This document shows, one piece after another, positions 25,973-34,446 of a stretch of DNA of 64,000 nucleotides (positions are counted from its first letter, which is position 1; the number at the start of each line of letters is the position of its first letter). A program made the position numbers and the translations under genes. The notes beneath the pieces are model-generated. The model saw only the letters and a list, made by a program, of their open reading frames with translations. It searched no databases and had not been told where the DNA came from. Origin of the DNA: Fibrobacter sp. UWR4 (GTDB lineage Bacteria > Fibrobacterota > Fibrobacteria > Fibrobacterales > Fibrobacteraceae); NCBI RefSeq assembly GCF_003149045.1, contig NZ_QGDU01000013.1, positions 29,394 to 93,393 on the forward strand, written 5' to 3'.

Positions 25973-26049
25973 TTGCAAATATAAGCGAAGCGCGATATTT
26001 GCAGGGGTGGGAGTCCAGAGGGCGGGGAACAGCCCCGCCCTTTGCATCT
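25973..26049. repeat. Intergenic hairpin module of the gtccagaggg...tttgcatct family
   Basis: ttgcaaatat pairs with atatttgca around a small inner palindrome, followed by gtccagagggcggggaacag and ccccgccctttgcatcta. The same ending occurs in the elements at 38.5-38.9 kb. It lies between two minus-strand units. Confidence 0.7.
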
Positions 26050-26051
26050 AT

Positions 26052-26082
26052 AAAAAGAACCGCCCCCGTTAGGGAGCGGTTC
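26052..26082 (-). terminator. Terminator of the rpsF-rpsR-rplI operon
   Basis: On the minus strand gaaccgctccc pairs with gggggcggttc (one mismatch), followed by a run of T. It lies 44 bp after rplI. Confidence 0.85.
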
Positions 26083-26125
26083 ATAAGCTTTTAGCTGAAA
26101 GGTTAGTTAGCTAAAGGACGGACAA

Positions 26126-26575
26126 TTAAGCCTGTTCCTTAGTCACCCAAACCTTGACCTGAGCTTCAACGTCGCCGAAGACCTTGATGGTAACGGTGTA
26201 GACGCCAACCTGCTTGATGGGTTCAGCCAGTTCAACCTGAGCGCGAGTGATCTTGACACCCTGCTTGGTGATTGCTTCAGCGATGTCGGATGCGGATACA
26301 GAACCGTACAGACGTTCGCCTTCAACAACGCGGCGTTCCATGTTCACAGAAATCTGAGAAAGCTTAGCAGCTACGTCGCCAGCAGCTGCCAGTTCCTTCT
26401 GGAAAGCAGCCTCAACAGCAGCGCGGTTGTTTTCGATTTCAGCGATAGCTTCCTTGGTAGCGCGGACAGCGAGCTTGCGAGGGAAGAGGTAGTTATTTGC
26501 ATAACCATTCTTAACCTTCACAACGTCGAGCATCTTACCGAGGTGAGGTACGTTAGCCTTAAGAATAATTTCCAT
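26126..26575 (-). CDS. rplI: 50S ribosomal protein L9
   Basis: Large-subunit protein that stabilises the L1 stalk region and helps frame maintenance. The 149 residues show the N-terminal domain (MEIILKANVPHLGKMLDVVK, NGYANNYLFPRKLAV), the long linker helix and the C-terminal domain with LYGSVSASDIA. Last gene of the rpsF-rpsR-rplI set, 17 bp after rpsR, with a ggagg site in front. Confidence 0.97.
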   Translation of the reverse strand: MEIILKANVPHLGKMLDVVKVKNGYANNYLFPRKLAVRATKEAIAEIENNRAAVEAAFQKELAAAGDVAAKLSQISVNMERRVVEGERLYGSVSASDIAEAITKQGVKITRAQVELAEPIKQVGVYTVTIKVFGDVEAQVKVWVTKEQA

Positions 26576-26592
26576 AGTCTAGTTCCTCCTTA

Positions 26593-26844
26593 TTAGCGCA
26601 TGCTGTCAGAGACAAACGGAAGGATAGCCATCTGACGAGCACGCTTGATAGCTTCGTTCAGCATACGCTGATACTTAGCGGAGGTGCCAGAAATACGGCG
26701 AGGAATGATCTTGCCACGTTCAGAGATGAAGCGACGAAGAGTCTTTTCGTCCTTGTAGTCAATGAACTGAACATTGTTTTCGGTGAACCAGCAAGTCTTC
26801 TTGCGACGAATACGGGTTGCCTGCTTCTTATCTTCAAAAGCCAT
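26593..26844 (-). CDS. rpsR: 30S ribosomal protein S18
   Basis: Small-subunit protein that partners S6. The 83 residues include the family core [20 protein letters not shown] followed by [20 protein letters not shown] and an ending in LPFV. It carries a single Cys near the N-terminus (KKTCWF) and no zinc-type CxxC pair. The start overlaps the rpsF stop by one base. No ssb gene lies between S6 and S18 as it does in many Firmicutes. Confidence 0.97.
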   Translation of the reverse strand: MAFEDKKQATRIRRKKTCWFTENNVQFIDYKDEKTLRRFISERGKIIPRRISGTSAKYQRMLNEAIKRARQMAILPFVSDSMR

Positions 26845-27212
26845 TATTCAGCCTCCCCTTCTTCTGCGTCAACCGGAACGATTTCTTCGGTAGACTGAGC
26901 CATGTCTGCATTGTAAACGATTTCGGTCATCGGATAATCAGCGAGGGTCATCCAACGGAGAACGTTTTCATTGAGCTTGAGAGCTGCTTCCATAGCGGCA
27001 ACAGTTGCAACTTCTGCCTTGTAGTAGAAGATCACATAGAAGCCGTGCTGGCGCTTGTTGATAGAATAAGCGAGCTTGCGCTTGCCCCAATCGTCACGAC
27101 GAACAATTTCGCCGCCCTTAGTGATTGCAGCGGCGATGGTCTCGATTTCAGCCTTGATGGCGTCGTCAGAGATCATAGCGTCGATGATCACCATAGTTTC
27201 ATACTGTCTCAT
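26844..27212 (-). CDS. rpsF: 30S ribosomal protein S6
   Basis: Small-subunit platform protein; its partner S18 follows directly. The 122-residue form starts at 27212 with [11 protein letters not shown], the usual S6 beginning; the codon at 27251 would add an unrelated 13 residues. Core segments [20 protein letters not shown] and VLRWMTLAD are present, with an acidic C-terminal tail (EEGEAE). First gene of the operon; the region upstream is short and AT-rich. Confidence 0.96.
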   Translation of the reverse strand: MRQYETMVIIDAMISDDAIKAEIETIAAAITKGGEIVRRDDWGKRKLAYSINKRQHGFYVIFYYKAEVATVAAMEAALKLNENVLRWMTLADYPMTEIVYNADMAQSTEEIVPVDAEEGEAE

Positions 27213-27336
27213 AGTGAGATCCCTTTGGTCTTTCGCCCAGGATACCAACATTGGCCCCGGGAGGGTTCCGATAAAATCGGTGCACCAAATATAGAAAAAA
27301 GGGATAAAATGTCAAACTAGGGAGGGCAGTCGCCCC

Positions 27337-28143
27337 TTAAATTCCCAGCTGGAAGCCCAAAAATCCAAAAGTGGCCCATTCACTGACCCCTCGATTGAAG
27401 AACCTCTGGGTACCAATTTCCACGGAAATCCAGGTAGAACGGAGATTTTTCCTAGCCCAGGGCCAAACTTCCTGCAAATTGAGGGCCGCACCGGGGGTCA
27501 AGGTCAACTGGACCGCGCGGGCAAAATTGTACTCCAGAAGAACACTTCCCGTAAATCCCCACAATTCATTTAGACGATAGCCAAGACCAGTACCGACACC
27601 TAGGGAGAATCCATCCAGGGAAAACATTTTCTCGCAGGCTCCACGGGAAGTGTTTTCATCCATGGTATCCGCAGGGGCCCAGGATACAGCCCATCCTCCT
27701 TCCCGAAGGGAATTCTTGTGAGTCCGCACCTGGTCTCTAAATTCTTCAATGCTGGTATTCTCAAGACCAAAAATCGGTTCCACGTACATATCCAGCGATT
27801 CAAGGACTTTGTGAAGCCTCAAATTCAGACGATAACGCTGGTACATGATCATTACATCGGAATCTAGATCGCCCCCCAGGAATCGGACATCCACCCCCGC
27901 ACTTATGGTAGGCGTATAAAAATATTCCAGCTGACCCTGCCAGTGTCCCATACAATCGCAGTCATCCGTGGGATTATAAATACCGGCACCAATCCCGATG
28001 GATAACCCTTTGCCCGTGTAGGCTGTTTGTCGCGGGAGGGGGATGTTCTTATTACCGTCCGTTCCCTGCAACAAGGAATCCGTCGCTACATCGGAAGCGA
28101 AGGAGAAAATTGCAGAAAACAAAATAAACAGCAGTACAGGCAC
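27337..28143 (-). CDS. Predicted outer-membrane beta-barrel protein
   Basis: A 268-residue protein starting at GTG, with a signal peptide (residues 1-16, ending FSFAS). The mature protein shows alternating strands of barrel type (GLSIGIGAGIY, GQLEYFYTPTISAGVDVRFL, LGVGTGLGYRLNELWGFTGS, WISVEIGTQRFF) and ends in GFLGFQLGI. Two Cys near residue 60 (DDCDCMG) could form a loop disulfide. It lies 31 bp after a membrane protein gene on the same strand, so could be the last gene of that unit. Function unknown. Confidence 0.78.
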   Translation of the reverse strand: MPVLLFILFSAIFSFASDVATDSLLQGTDGNKNIPLPRQTAYTGKGLSIGIGAGIYNPTDDCDCMGHWQGQLEYFYTPTISAGVDVRFLGGDLDSDVMIMYQRYRLNLRLHKVLESLDMYVEPIFGLENTSIEEFRDQVRTHKNSLREGGWAVSWAPADTMDENTSRGACEKMFSLDGFSLGVGTGLGYRLNELWGFTGSVLLEYNFARAVQLTLTPGAALNLQEVWPWARKNLRSTWISVEIGTQRFFNRGVSEWATFGFLGFQLGI

Positions 28144-28174
28144 ACCCTAATTATAATAAAAACAGAACGATACC

Positions 28175-29377
28175 TTAATCAGCCTCGCCTTCATTATCCC
28201 GAGCAAAGCATTCGCTTACTTTTTTTCTGTAAGCTTCGGAAGTGTCGGAAGGAGGCAGGTATTTCATGGCACGTCCCACGATGGCTAAAGCCCGAGGGAC
28301 AGCCGGCCCGGCATTTCCTATTTCAAGATAACGCTTGGTGCCTTTCTGAAAATCATAATAAGTCACTTCGAAAATGCCACCATCCAAAATGACATAGTCT
28401 ATTTCTTCTTGCTGGTAATCATTGACGGATTGAATCAGCGAAGGCAACTGCTTGACGGAAGCAGAGTCCATCAATTCCCAGTGGCAGGAGCCCTTGGAGT
28501 TTTCATCAAAACCGCAGGGAGCCGTCATACGGCAAACAAAAGTGGAATCATCTCTTTTTTGTACAACCGTTTTGCTTGCGTCTCGACGCCACGCATCTGA
28601 ACTTTCAATGACAAGCTCATAATCAAGCCCACGATTTTTCTCCAGCATTTCCGAAGGCAGTTTGCTATCGACAATGCTGCCAAAGGGAGTTGCATAGGAA
28701 CCTAGCCAGCCATCCTCCACCATATAAGCGACAGAAGAAACAACCATAAATACGGGGCAAAAGATTAGACAGAATTTTTTACCCAACTTAAGGAAATAGA
28801 CCAGCAGGCTAAACAGCAAAAAGGGACCGCCCACTTCCAGCAAATATTCGTAAGAGAAATTGAAGAAGTCAAATAAAACATGTCGAAAAAGAATGGACGA
28901 AAGGAGCATACCCCACAAAACGAACCACAAAATTTTCAGCGGTTTATTTTTGGCAATCCTAAAATAATAAGCAAGAACAACGCCGTTCATCACAGGCAAA
29001 AAGAACAGTATTAGGTCATAGTCCAGAACAGAAAACAGAATCGTTCCCAGAACGAGTCCAACAATGGCAAGCCAGTGATTTGCACTTTTCATCTTGAAGG
29101 TTCGTCCCGCCATTCCAAAGGACAAGTACAGAGGAACAAATAAAGGAACATCGTTCAAGATAATTACAACGGGAGCATTTACAATACACTGCACAGCGGC
29201 TGCAACTAAAGGCAGAGACCAAAGAGTTAGCCACAAGGGCTTGTAACGGACCGACTTTTGATACAGCGCAGCAAAGAGCATTCCCAGCAAGCAAGGGAAC
29301 GCCAACGTCAATAGTATTATAAGGATAGTTTCTATATCAAAACGGAAATAAATAAGCATTCCCCACCCCGTTTTCAT
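28175..29377 (-). CDS. Polytopic membrane protein with C-terminal extracytoplasmic domain, tandem paralog 1
   Basis: A 400-residue protein, not recognised. About seven hydrophobic helices occupy residues 10-225, including PCLLGMLFAALYQKSVRYKP and LWLTLWSLPLVAAAV near the N-terminus. The last 170 residues are soluble with conserved Cys and the segment YVILDGGIFEVTYYDFQKGT. The neighbouring upstream gene shares the PCLLGxLFxALxxK...LWLTLW signature and a matching ILDG...FQK segment, so the pair comes from tandem duplication; this copy has extra helices. The two overlap by 4 bp (atga). A role in sensing or transport is possible but not supported by motifs. Confidence 0.8.
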   Translation of the reverse strand: MKTGWGMLIYFRFDIETILIILLTLAFPCLLGMLFAALYQKSVRYKPLWLTLWSLPLVAAAVQCIVNAPVVIILNDVPLFVPLYLSFGMAGRTFKMKSANHWLAIVGLVLGTILFSVLDYDLILFFLPVMNGVVLAYYFRIAKNKPLKILWFVLWGMLLSSILFRHVLFDFFNFSYEYLLEVGGPFLLFSLLVYFLKLGKKFCLIFCPVFMVVSSVAYMVEDGWLGSYATPFGSIVDSKLPSEMLEKNRGLDYELVIESSDAWRRDASKTVVQKRDDSTFVCRMTAPCGFDENSKGSCHWELMDSASVKQLPSLIQSVNDYQQEEIDYVILDGGIFEVTYYDFQKGTKRYLEIGNAGPAVPRALAIVGRAMKYLPPSDTSEAYRKKVSECFARDNEGEAD

Positions 29378-30237
29378 TCCCTAGCGCATTTTTTCAATTG
29401 GTTGAACATTCTTTCGATGGCGAGGGCATCATGCACATGGGAGCCATCGGCGTTGCAGAAAACCAGCCGACGACGAATCGCCTTCTGAAAATCGTCCAGA
29501 ATGATATTCGTGCAATAGCCATCCAAGATTTCATCTGCGGAAAATTCTTGTCTATAAGAAGCAATGGCCTTTTTCAACTTGATTGCCACCGATGTTTTTG
29601 ATTCATCCAATAGCGTCCAATCCGTAGATTTTTCAGTGACAAAATGGCAATAGACGGAGTCGCCCTTCCCACGAATCTTAAAGGGACCAGGTTGAATGGG
29701 CATACCTTCTTCATCCATAAAAGCACCTACATCCGCAAGGTAAATCTCAAAATCAAAACCTTCCGATTTCGTCAAGGCCGTTTGATCCAACTCTTCGTCT
29801 TCAATAGACGCAAAGGGCCACATCACGCCCAAATACATAACGGACCAGACGTTAATCACGGACGCAACAACCATCACAGGAATAAGCAGCCATTGCCACT
29901 TTTTTCGCGGGTTATATTTTCGTCCCAACAAAGAACAAAAGAGATACAAAACCACAGCAAAAAAGAGAGAAACGATCATCCCCCAAAAGGAGCCCCAATG
30001 ATCCAAATCAAATTCACAGGCTCTGGTCAGCATAATGTTTACACCCATTAAAACAACCATCGTAGTTGCAATCCAAAGGGTAAGCCACAAAAGCTTAAAC
30101 CGTGCCTTTGAATGCAAGGCTGAAAACAAGAAACCTAGCAGACAAGGAATCGAAACAACCAAACTAAGCAGCAGGACAAAAATCCCGTCGCTGAGATTGC
30201 TAAATAAGGAAAAGAAACTCCAGAAAAAATTATACAT
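29374..30237 (-). CDS. Membrane protein with C-terminal soluble domain, tandem paralog 2
   Basis: A 287-residue paralog of the downstream neighbour, not recognised. Four to five hydrophobic segments lie in residues 10-145 (VVSIPCLLGFLFSALHSKAR, FKLLWLTLWIATTMVVL, SLFFAVVLYLFCSLLG, WLLIPVMVVASVI). The C-terminal 140 residues are soluble (WPFASIEDEEL, DEILDGYCTNIILDDFQKAI). Compared with the downstream gene it lacks a central block of helices. No signal peptide or enzyme motif. First gene of the unit; the trpS terminator lies 30 bp upstream. Confidence 0.8.
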   Translation of the reverse strand: MYNFFWSFFSLFSNLSDGIFVLLLSLVVSIPCLLGFLFSALHSKARFKLLWLTLWIATTMVVLMGVNIMLTRACEFDLDHWGSFWGMIVSLFFAVVLYLFCSLLGRKYNPRKKWQWLLIPVMVVASVINVWSVMYLGVMWPFASIEDEELDQTALTKSEGFDFEIYLADVGAFMDEEGMPIQPGPFKIRGKGDSVYCHFVTEKSTDWTLLDESKTSVAIKLKKAIASYRQEFSADEILDGYCTNIILDDFQKAIRRRLVFCNADGSHVHDALAIERMFNQLKKCARE

Positions 30238-30266
30238 ACTTAACCTCTAATCATCCTCAATATACA

Positions 30267-30293
30267 CAAAAGCCCTCGGGAGTAACCCGAGGG
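30267..30293 (-). terminator. trpS terminator
   Basis: On the minus strand ccctcggg pairs with cccgaggg around a 5-nt loop, followed by cttttg. Confidence 0.75.
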
Positions 30294-30343
30294 TGATTGT
30301 AAAATAAAGAGTACAGCCGACCCTGACCTACGTCAGGGGACAA

Positions 30344-31339
30344 CTAGTAAGTACCCAGGAGTTCGCGGACCTTGTCCATCATGGCCTTGGACTTGACGCG
30401 AGCTTTTTCCTTACCGTAGGCGAGAATCTTGTCGATTTCTTCGGTGTGGGCCAGAAGGTCGAAGTACTTTTCGCGGGCGGCGCCCAGGTGTTCTTCAAGA
30501 ACGTTCTGCAGTTCCTGCTTGGCGTGTCCCCAGCCCATGCCACCTGCGCGGTAGCGGGCGGCCAGAGCTTCGGTCTGTTCCGGCGTTGCGAACAGCTTGT
30601 ACAGCTTGAACACGTTGCAGGTATCCGGATCCTTAGGTTCTTCGATGCCCTGGGAGTTGGTCACGATCTTACCCAAGCGCTTCTTGAGAGCCTTGGAATC
30701 CAGGAAGATGTCGATGTAGTTGTCGTAGGACTTACTCATCTTGCGGCCATCCAAGCCCGGGATCACGCCGGTGGATTCCTGGAAAACCGGTTCAGGAACG
30801 GTGAAAACGTCTTCGCCAAAATGCTTGTTGAACTTGATGGCGATATCACGGGCAAATTCCACGTGCTGCTTCTGGTCCTTACCGACGGGAACGATGTCTG
30901 CGTTGAACATCAGGATGTCGGCATCCATGAGGCAGGGGTAGCAGTAAAGACCCATGTTCACATTTGCATCCACGTCTTCGCCGGCGGCTTCGTTCTTTGC
31001 CACCTTGTCCTTATAGGCGTGGGCGCGATTCATGAAGCCCTTGGGGGTAAAACAGCTGAGAGCCCAGCTAAGTTCGAAGATTTCAGGAATGTCGCTCTGC
31101 TTGTAGAACAGTGTTTCTTCCGGATTCAGGCCCAGAGCCAGCCAAGTGGCTGCCACCTTGTAGATGTTGTCGCGCATTTCGGCACCGTTCTGCACGGTGG
31201 TCAGAGCGTGATAGTCTGCAATGAAGTAGACTGCATCGTAGGTCTTGGTGAGTTCAAGAGCCGGGCGGATAGCGCCCACATAGTTGCCGAGGTGCGGAGT
31301 GCCCGTCGGCTTGATACCGGTAAGAGAAATCTTTTTCAT
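30344..31339 (-). CDS. trpS: Tryptophanyl-tRNA synthetase
   Basis: Charges tRNA-Trp. The 331-residue class Ic enzyme shows the HIGH-like TGTPHLGNYVGAI near the N-terminus, FIADYHALTT, and KMSKS in DGRKMSKSYDN. The C-terminal helical anticodon-binding part is complete. Start 31339 (KKISLTGIKPTG) matches the family; the ATG 30 bp upstream adds unrelated residues. It stands alone, followed by a terminator. Confidence 0.97.
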   Translation of the reverse strand: MKKISLTGIKPTGTPHLGNYVGAIRPALELTKTYDAVYFIADYHALTTVQNGAEMRDNIYKVAATWLALGLNPEETLFYKQSDIPEIFELSWALSCFTPKGFMNRAHAYKDKVAKNEAAGEDVDANVNMGLYCYPCLMDADILMFNADIVPVGKDQKQHVEFARDIAIKFNKHFGEDVFTVPEPVFQESTGVIPGLDGRKMSKSYDNYIDIFLDSKALKKRLGKIVTNSQGIEEPKDPDTCNVFKLYKLFATPEQTEALAARYRAGGMGWGHAKQELQNVLEEHLGAAREKYFDLLAHTEEIDKILAYGKEKARVKSKAMMDKVRELLGTY

Positions 31340-31424
31340 GGGTTCAAATTTAATAAAAAAAGTCGACACAACATAAAGCTGTGACGACCTTTTCTCTCTC
31401 GTAATGAAGGTTTAAGGATGAATT

Positions 31425-31508
31425 TTAGCCGTAAAGAAAACCAAGAACCACGGCAATAACCGAGAATGCTACGATCTGCTTTACAATGAATACTTCGTGA
31501 GATTTCAT
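31425..31508 (-). CDS. 27-aa single-pass membrane microprotein (candidate)
   Basis: A short reading frame in the trpS upstream region encodes MKSHEVFIVK followed by QIVAFSVIAVVLGFLYG. Residues 8-26 form one hydrophobic helix with a short charged N-terminus. It is supported by a strong Shine-Dalgarno, aggaagg, about 8 bp before the ATG, the best ribosome site in this intergenic region. No homolog is recognised; size and topology resemble regulatory microproteins that bind a membrane complex. It could be a leader peptide, but has no run of Trp codons that would control trpS. Confidence 0.5.
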   Translation of the reverse strand: MKSHEVFIVKQIVAFSVIAVVLGFLYG

Positions 31509-31665
31509 TTTAGCTACCTTCCTCATTGAGGGTTTCAACCATTTGTTCTTAAAATACCTTGCTTATTCGTCCCGAGGTACTTTGTAAGAAGTAAAACGCA
31601 ATCTTTCCGTTGAGAATTGTTGAGAATGTGACACAGGTCATAACATTTTCGTTTTTTCTATATAT

Positions 31666-32589
31666 ATGGGCGTTATGGCAAACATCGGATACAGTTTACT
31701 GCTCGTTTTAGCAGCTTTTATCTGGGGAACCACCTTCGTAGCCCAGGCCGAAGGCAATAGCGCAGGTCCCTTCGTCTTTACTTTCGCCCGAAATTTTATT
31801 GCCGCTTTCCTGCTGTTCGGACTGGCAAAAATCCTTGACGCCGCAGGGAAAAGTCCCCGAAAACCACGAAACGCCATAGAACGTAAACAGCTCTGGAAGG
31901 CAGGTATCCTTTGCGGCATCGCCCTAGCTTTTGGAACGAATTTTCAGCAGTTAGGCCTGTATTTAGGATGTTCCGCAGGAAAGTCGGGATTTTTAACCAC
32001 CTGCTACATTATCCTTGTGCCTATCCTCAGCATCTTTATGGGAAAGAAGATTCCCAGGAAAATCTGGTTTTGCGTGGGACTGACTTTAGCGGGACTTTAC
32101 CTATTGTGCATTAAGGAAGGTTTCAGCGTACAGGCTTCCGACGGAGTGCTGTTGCTCTGCGCACTTTCCTTTGCTATCCAAATCCTGATTGTGGACAAGT
32201 ACGGAACGGAAGTGGACAACATCCGCCTTTCGGCCATCCAGTGCCTGGTGGCCTGCGCTATGAGTTCCATCCCCATGGTCTTTGTGGATATGAAGGTTTC
32301 TATTGCGGGTTTGACGAACGCAATTGAAATTTACACTCACTGGAACGCCTGGATTCCGCTTCTCTATGCGGCGATTCTTTCCAGCGGGGTGGCATTCACC
32401 CTGCAGATTGTGGCCCAGAATAAGATAAGACCCACGGTAGCATCCCTACTCATGAGCCTTGAATCTGTATTTGCGGTCCTTGGCGGATGGGCGGTTCTGA
32501 ACGAACGGCTTACCCTCCAGGAAGGTATTGGCTGCCTGCTAATGTTTATCGCAGTCATCCTCGCCCAGGTAAAGCTGGGCAAGGAATAA
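31666..32589 (+). CDS. EamA/DMT-superfamily permease
   Basis: Predicted exporter of amino acids or metabolites. The 307 residues form ten transmembrane helices in two EamA repeats. The first includes AAFIWGTTFVAQ and FARNFIAAFLLFGLAK, the second SGVAFTLQIVAQNKIRPTVA and SLESVFAVLGGWAVLNERLT. The alternative ATG at 31675 is equally possible. It is convergent with the antiporter gene, leaving an 8-bp gap. Substrate unknown. Confidence 0.92.
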   Translation: MGVMANIGYSLLLVLAAFIWGTTFVAQAEGNSAGPFVFTFARNFIAAFLLFGLAKILDAAGKSPRKPRNAIERKQLWKAGILCGIALAFGTNFQQLGLYLGCSAGKSGFLTTCYIILVPILSIFMGKKIPRKIWFCVGLTLAGLYLLCIKEGFSVQASDGVLLLCALSFAIQILIVDKYGTEVDNIRLSAIQCLVACAMSSIPMVFVDMKVSIAGLTNAIEIYTHWNAWIPLLYAAILSSGVAFTLQIVAQNKIRPTVASLLMSLESVFAVLGGWAVLNERLTLQEGIGCLLMFIAVILAQVKLGKE

Positions 32590-32597
32590 TCCCTAGC

Positions 32598-34100
32598 CTA
32601 CTTGGCGAGCTTCCTCTTGATGAGAAAGAGGCCTCCTGCGGTGAAAGCGGCACCCACCAGCAGGGAGAGAACTGCGCTACGGCTAAAGCCTGCGATAATG
32701 TAAGTCACGAAAGACACGCTTGCAACATACAGAACGTAGGGCAGCTGGGTATTGACATGATTGACATGTTCGCATTGTGCGCCAGCGCTTGCCATGATGG
32801 TCGTATCCGAAATGGGAGAGCAGTGGTCACCGCAAACGGCACCAGCCATACAGGCAGAAATGGAGATAATCATGAGGTTATAGTCCACACCACTGAAAGC
32901 GGCCACCACGATGGGGATGAGAATACCGAAAGTACCCCAGGACGTACCCGTTGCAAAAGCCAGGAAGGCGGCAATCACGAAGATAATGGCCGGCATGAAG
33001 TTCATGAATCCAGCAGCACCACCGCTGACCACCCCAGCCACGAATTCCTTAGCACCGAGAGTATCGGTAACGCCCTTCAGAGTCCAGGCAAGGGAAAGAA
33101 TCAGGATTGCAGGCACCATGGCCTTGAATCCGGAGGGAAGACATTCCATGCACTTGCCAAAACGAAGGACCCCGCGGGACACATAAAGTACGAGCGTCAA
33201 CAATAATGCGGCAAAGGATCCAATGACAAGACCTACAGAAGCATTGCTGTTGGCAAATGCATCTACAAAGCCCTTGGCATCTGCGCCACTTGCAAAGAAA
33301 CCACCGGTGTAAATCATGCCAATGGTGCAGAACACAATCAAAAGAACAATGGGAAGAACCAGATCGATTACCTTTCCGCGGCCTTCAGGGATATGGACTT
33401 CGTCCATCTTGGACTGGATCATTTCTTCGGCAGATTCATAATTTTTCATGGGACCGAAATCAATCTTCCAGAACACCACCAGGAAAATGGCAAGGAGGGT
33501 AAATAAAGCGTAGAAATTGAAGGGAATAGCCTTCACGAAAAGTCCAAGGCCATCCTCCCCTTCTACGAATCCGGAAACCGCAGCGGCCCAGGAACTGATG
33601 GGAGCAATAATGCAAATGGGTGCTGCAGTAGAGTCGATCAGATAAGCCAATTTTTCATGACTGACCTTATACTTGTCCGTAATGGGACGCATGACACTAC
33701 CCACCGTAAGGCAGTTGAAATAGTCATCGATAAAGATCAGGATTCCCAGGCAAATCGTTGCAATTTGAGCGCCAGTCTTTGACTTGATACGCTTTTTGGC
33801 CCATTCGCCGAAAGCGGCAGATCCACCCACACGATTCATGAGGGCGACCATGGTTCCAAGAATCACGAGGAATACAAGAATACCCACATTCCACGGGTCA
33901 GACACCTTGGCGATCAGCCCGTCCTTGAAAATGGCATCCAGGAAACTGCCAAAACTTCCTTGGCAAATAAAGAAGGCCCCAATGACCACACCTGCGAAAA
34001 GGGAGGAATAAACTTCCTTGGTAATAAGAGCCAGGGCAATTGCCACAATGGGCGGCACCAGAGCCCAGAAAGATCCTGTTGCGAAAATCCACTGATCCAT
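32598..34100 (-). CDS. NhaC-family Na+/H+ antiporter
   Basis: Secondary transporter of 500 residues with about 12-13 helices. NhaC-family features include the FIDDYFNCLTVGSVMRP segment near residue 125, SSWAAAVSGFV, a TGTSWGTFGILIPIVVAA segment near 395 and GAVCGDHCSPISDTTIMAS near 430. The last two resemble the paired conserved motifs of the family. Exchange of Na+ for H+, or of malate/lactate with cations, is possible. It starts 1 bp after a 56-residue reading frame on the same strand. Confidence 0.9.
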   Translation of the reverse strand: MDQWIFATGSFWALVPPIVAIALALITKEVYSSLFAGVVIGAFFICQGSFGSFLDAIFKDGLIAKVSDPWNVGILVFLVILGTMVALMNRVGGSAAFGEWAKKRIKSKTGAQIATICLGILIFIDDYFNCLTVGSVMRPITDKYKVSHEKLAYLIDSTAAPICIIAPISSWAAAVSGFVEGEDGLGLFVKAIPFNFYALFTLLAIFLVVFWKIDFGPMKNYESAEEMIQSKMDEVHIPEGRGKVIDLVLPIVLLIVFCTIGMIYTGGFFASGADAKGFVDAFANSNASVGLVIGSFAALLLTLVLYVSRGVLRFGKCMECLPSGFKAMVPAILILSLAWTLKGVTDTLGAKEFVAGVVSGGAAGFMNFMPAIIFVIAAFLAFATGTSWGTFGILIPIVVAAFSGVDYNLMIISISACMAGAVCGDHCSPISDTTIMASAGAQCEHVNHVNTQLPYVLYVASVSFVTYIIAGFSRSAVLSLLVGAAFTAGGLFLIKRKLAK

Positions 34101-34101
34101 G

Positions 34102-34272
34102 CTATTTCTCCTTTTCCAGACTTACCAGAGGATTCTTGACCCCTTCCTCTTCCAGTTTTTCCAGGACAGCAATGGCATAATCCAAAGCTTCCAGAGAGCT
34201 GGAGCTGGCATACACCTTCAAATCGTTGAGTGCCATTACGGCTCTCACGTTATTCATTGTTTTTTGCGACAT
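34102..34272 (-). CDS. 56-aa hypothetical protein upstream of the antiporter
   Basis: Encodes MSQKTMNNVRAVMALNDLKV and a helical, acidic C-terminus ending EKEK. It has gaggt 7 bp before the ATG and its last codons (gaa aag gag aaa) supply the Shine-Dalgarno of the antiporter gene, which starts 1 bp after its stop. That arrangement argues it is translated and coupled. No membrane helix or known motif. It may help control antiporter translation or act as a small cytoplasmic partner. Confidence 0.65.
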   Translation of the reverse strand: MSQKTMNNVRAVMALNDLKVYASSSSLEALDYAIAVLEKLEEEGVKNPLVSLEKEK

Positions 34273-34446
34273 GATGAACCTCACAGATGAGATGGCTTTG
34301 TCTTGTTGTCCACAATCTAATAAAAAACTTCGGTTACGGACGTATACAAAATGGTTCCTGTGGAAAACATTTTGTGCACATCGGGCATATCCCTTCAGAG
34401 CATTTTCAAGATAATTTTTAGACAACAAAAAAACAAGGACGGGTTT

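Noticed and set aside
25973..26049. rplI leader autoregulation element
   Set aside because: It lies after the operon's terminator, not before rpsF, so it cannot act as a leader for this operon.
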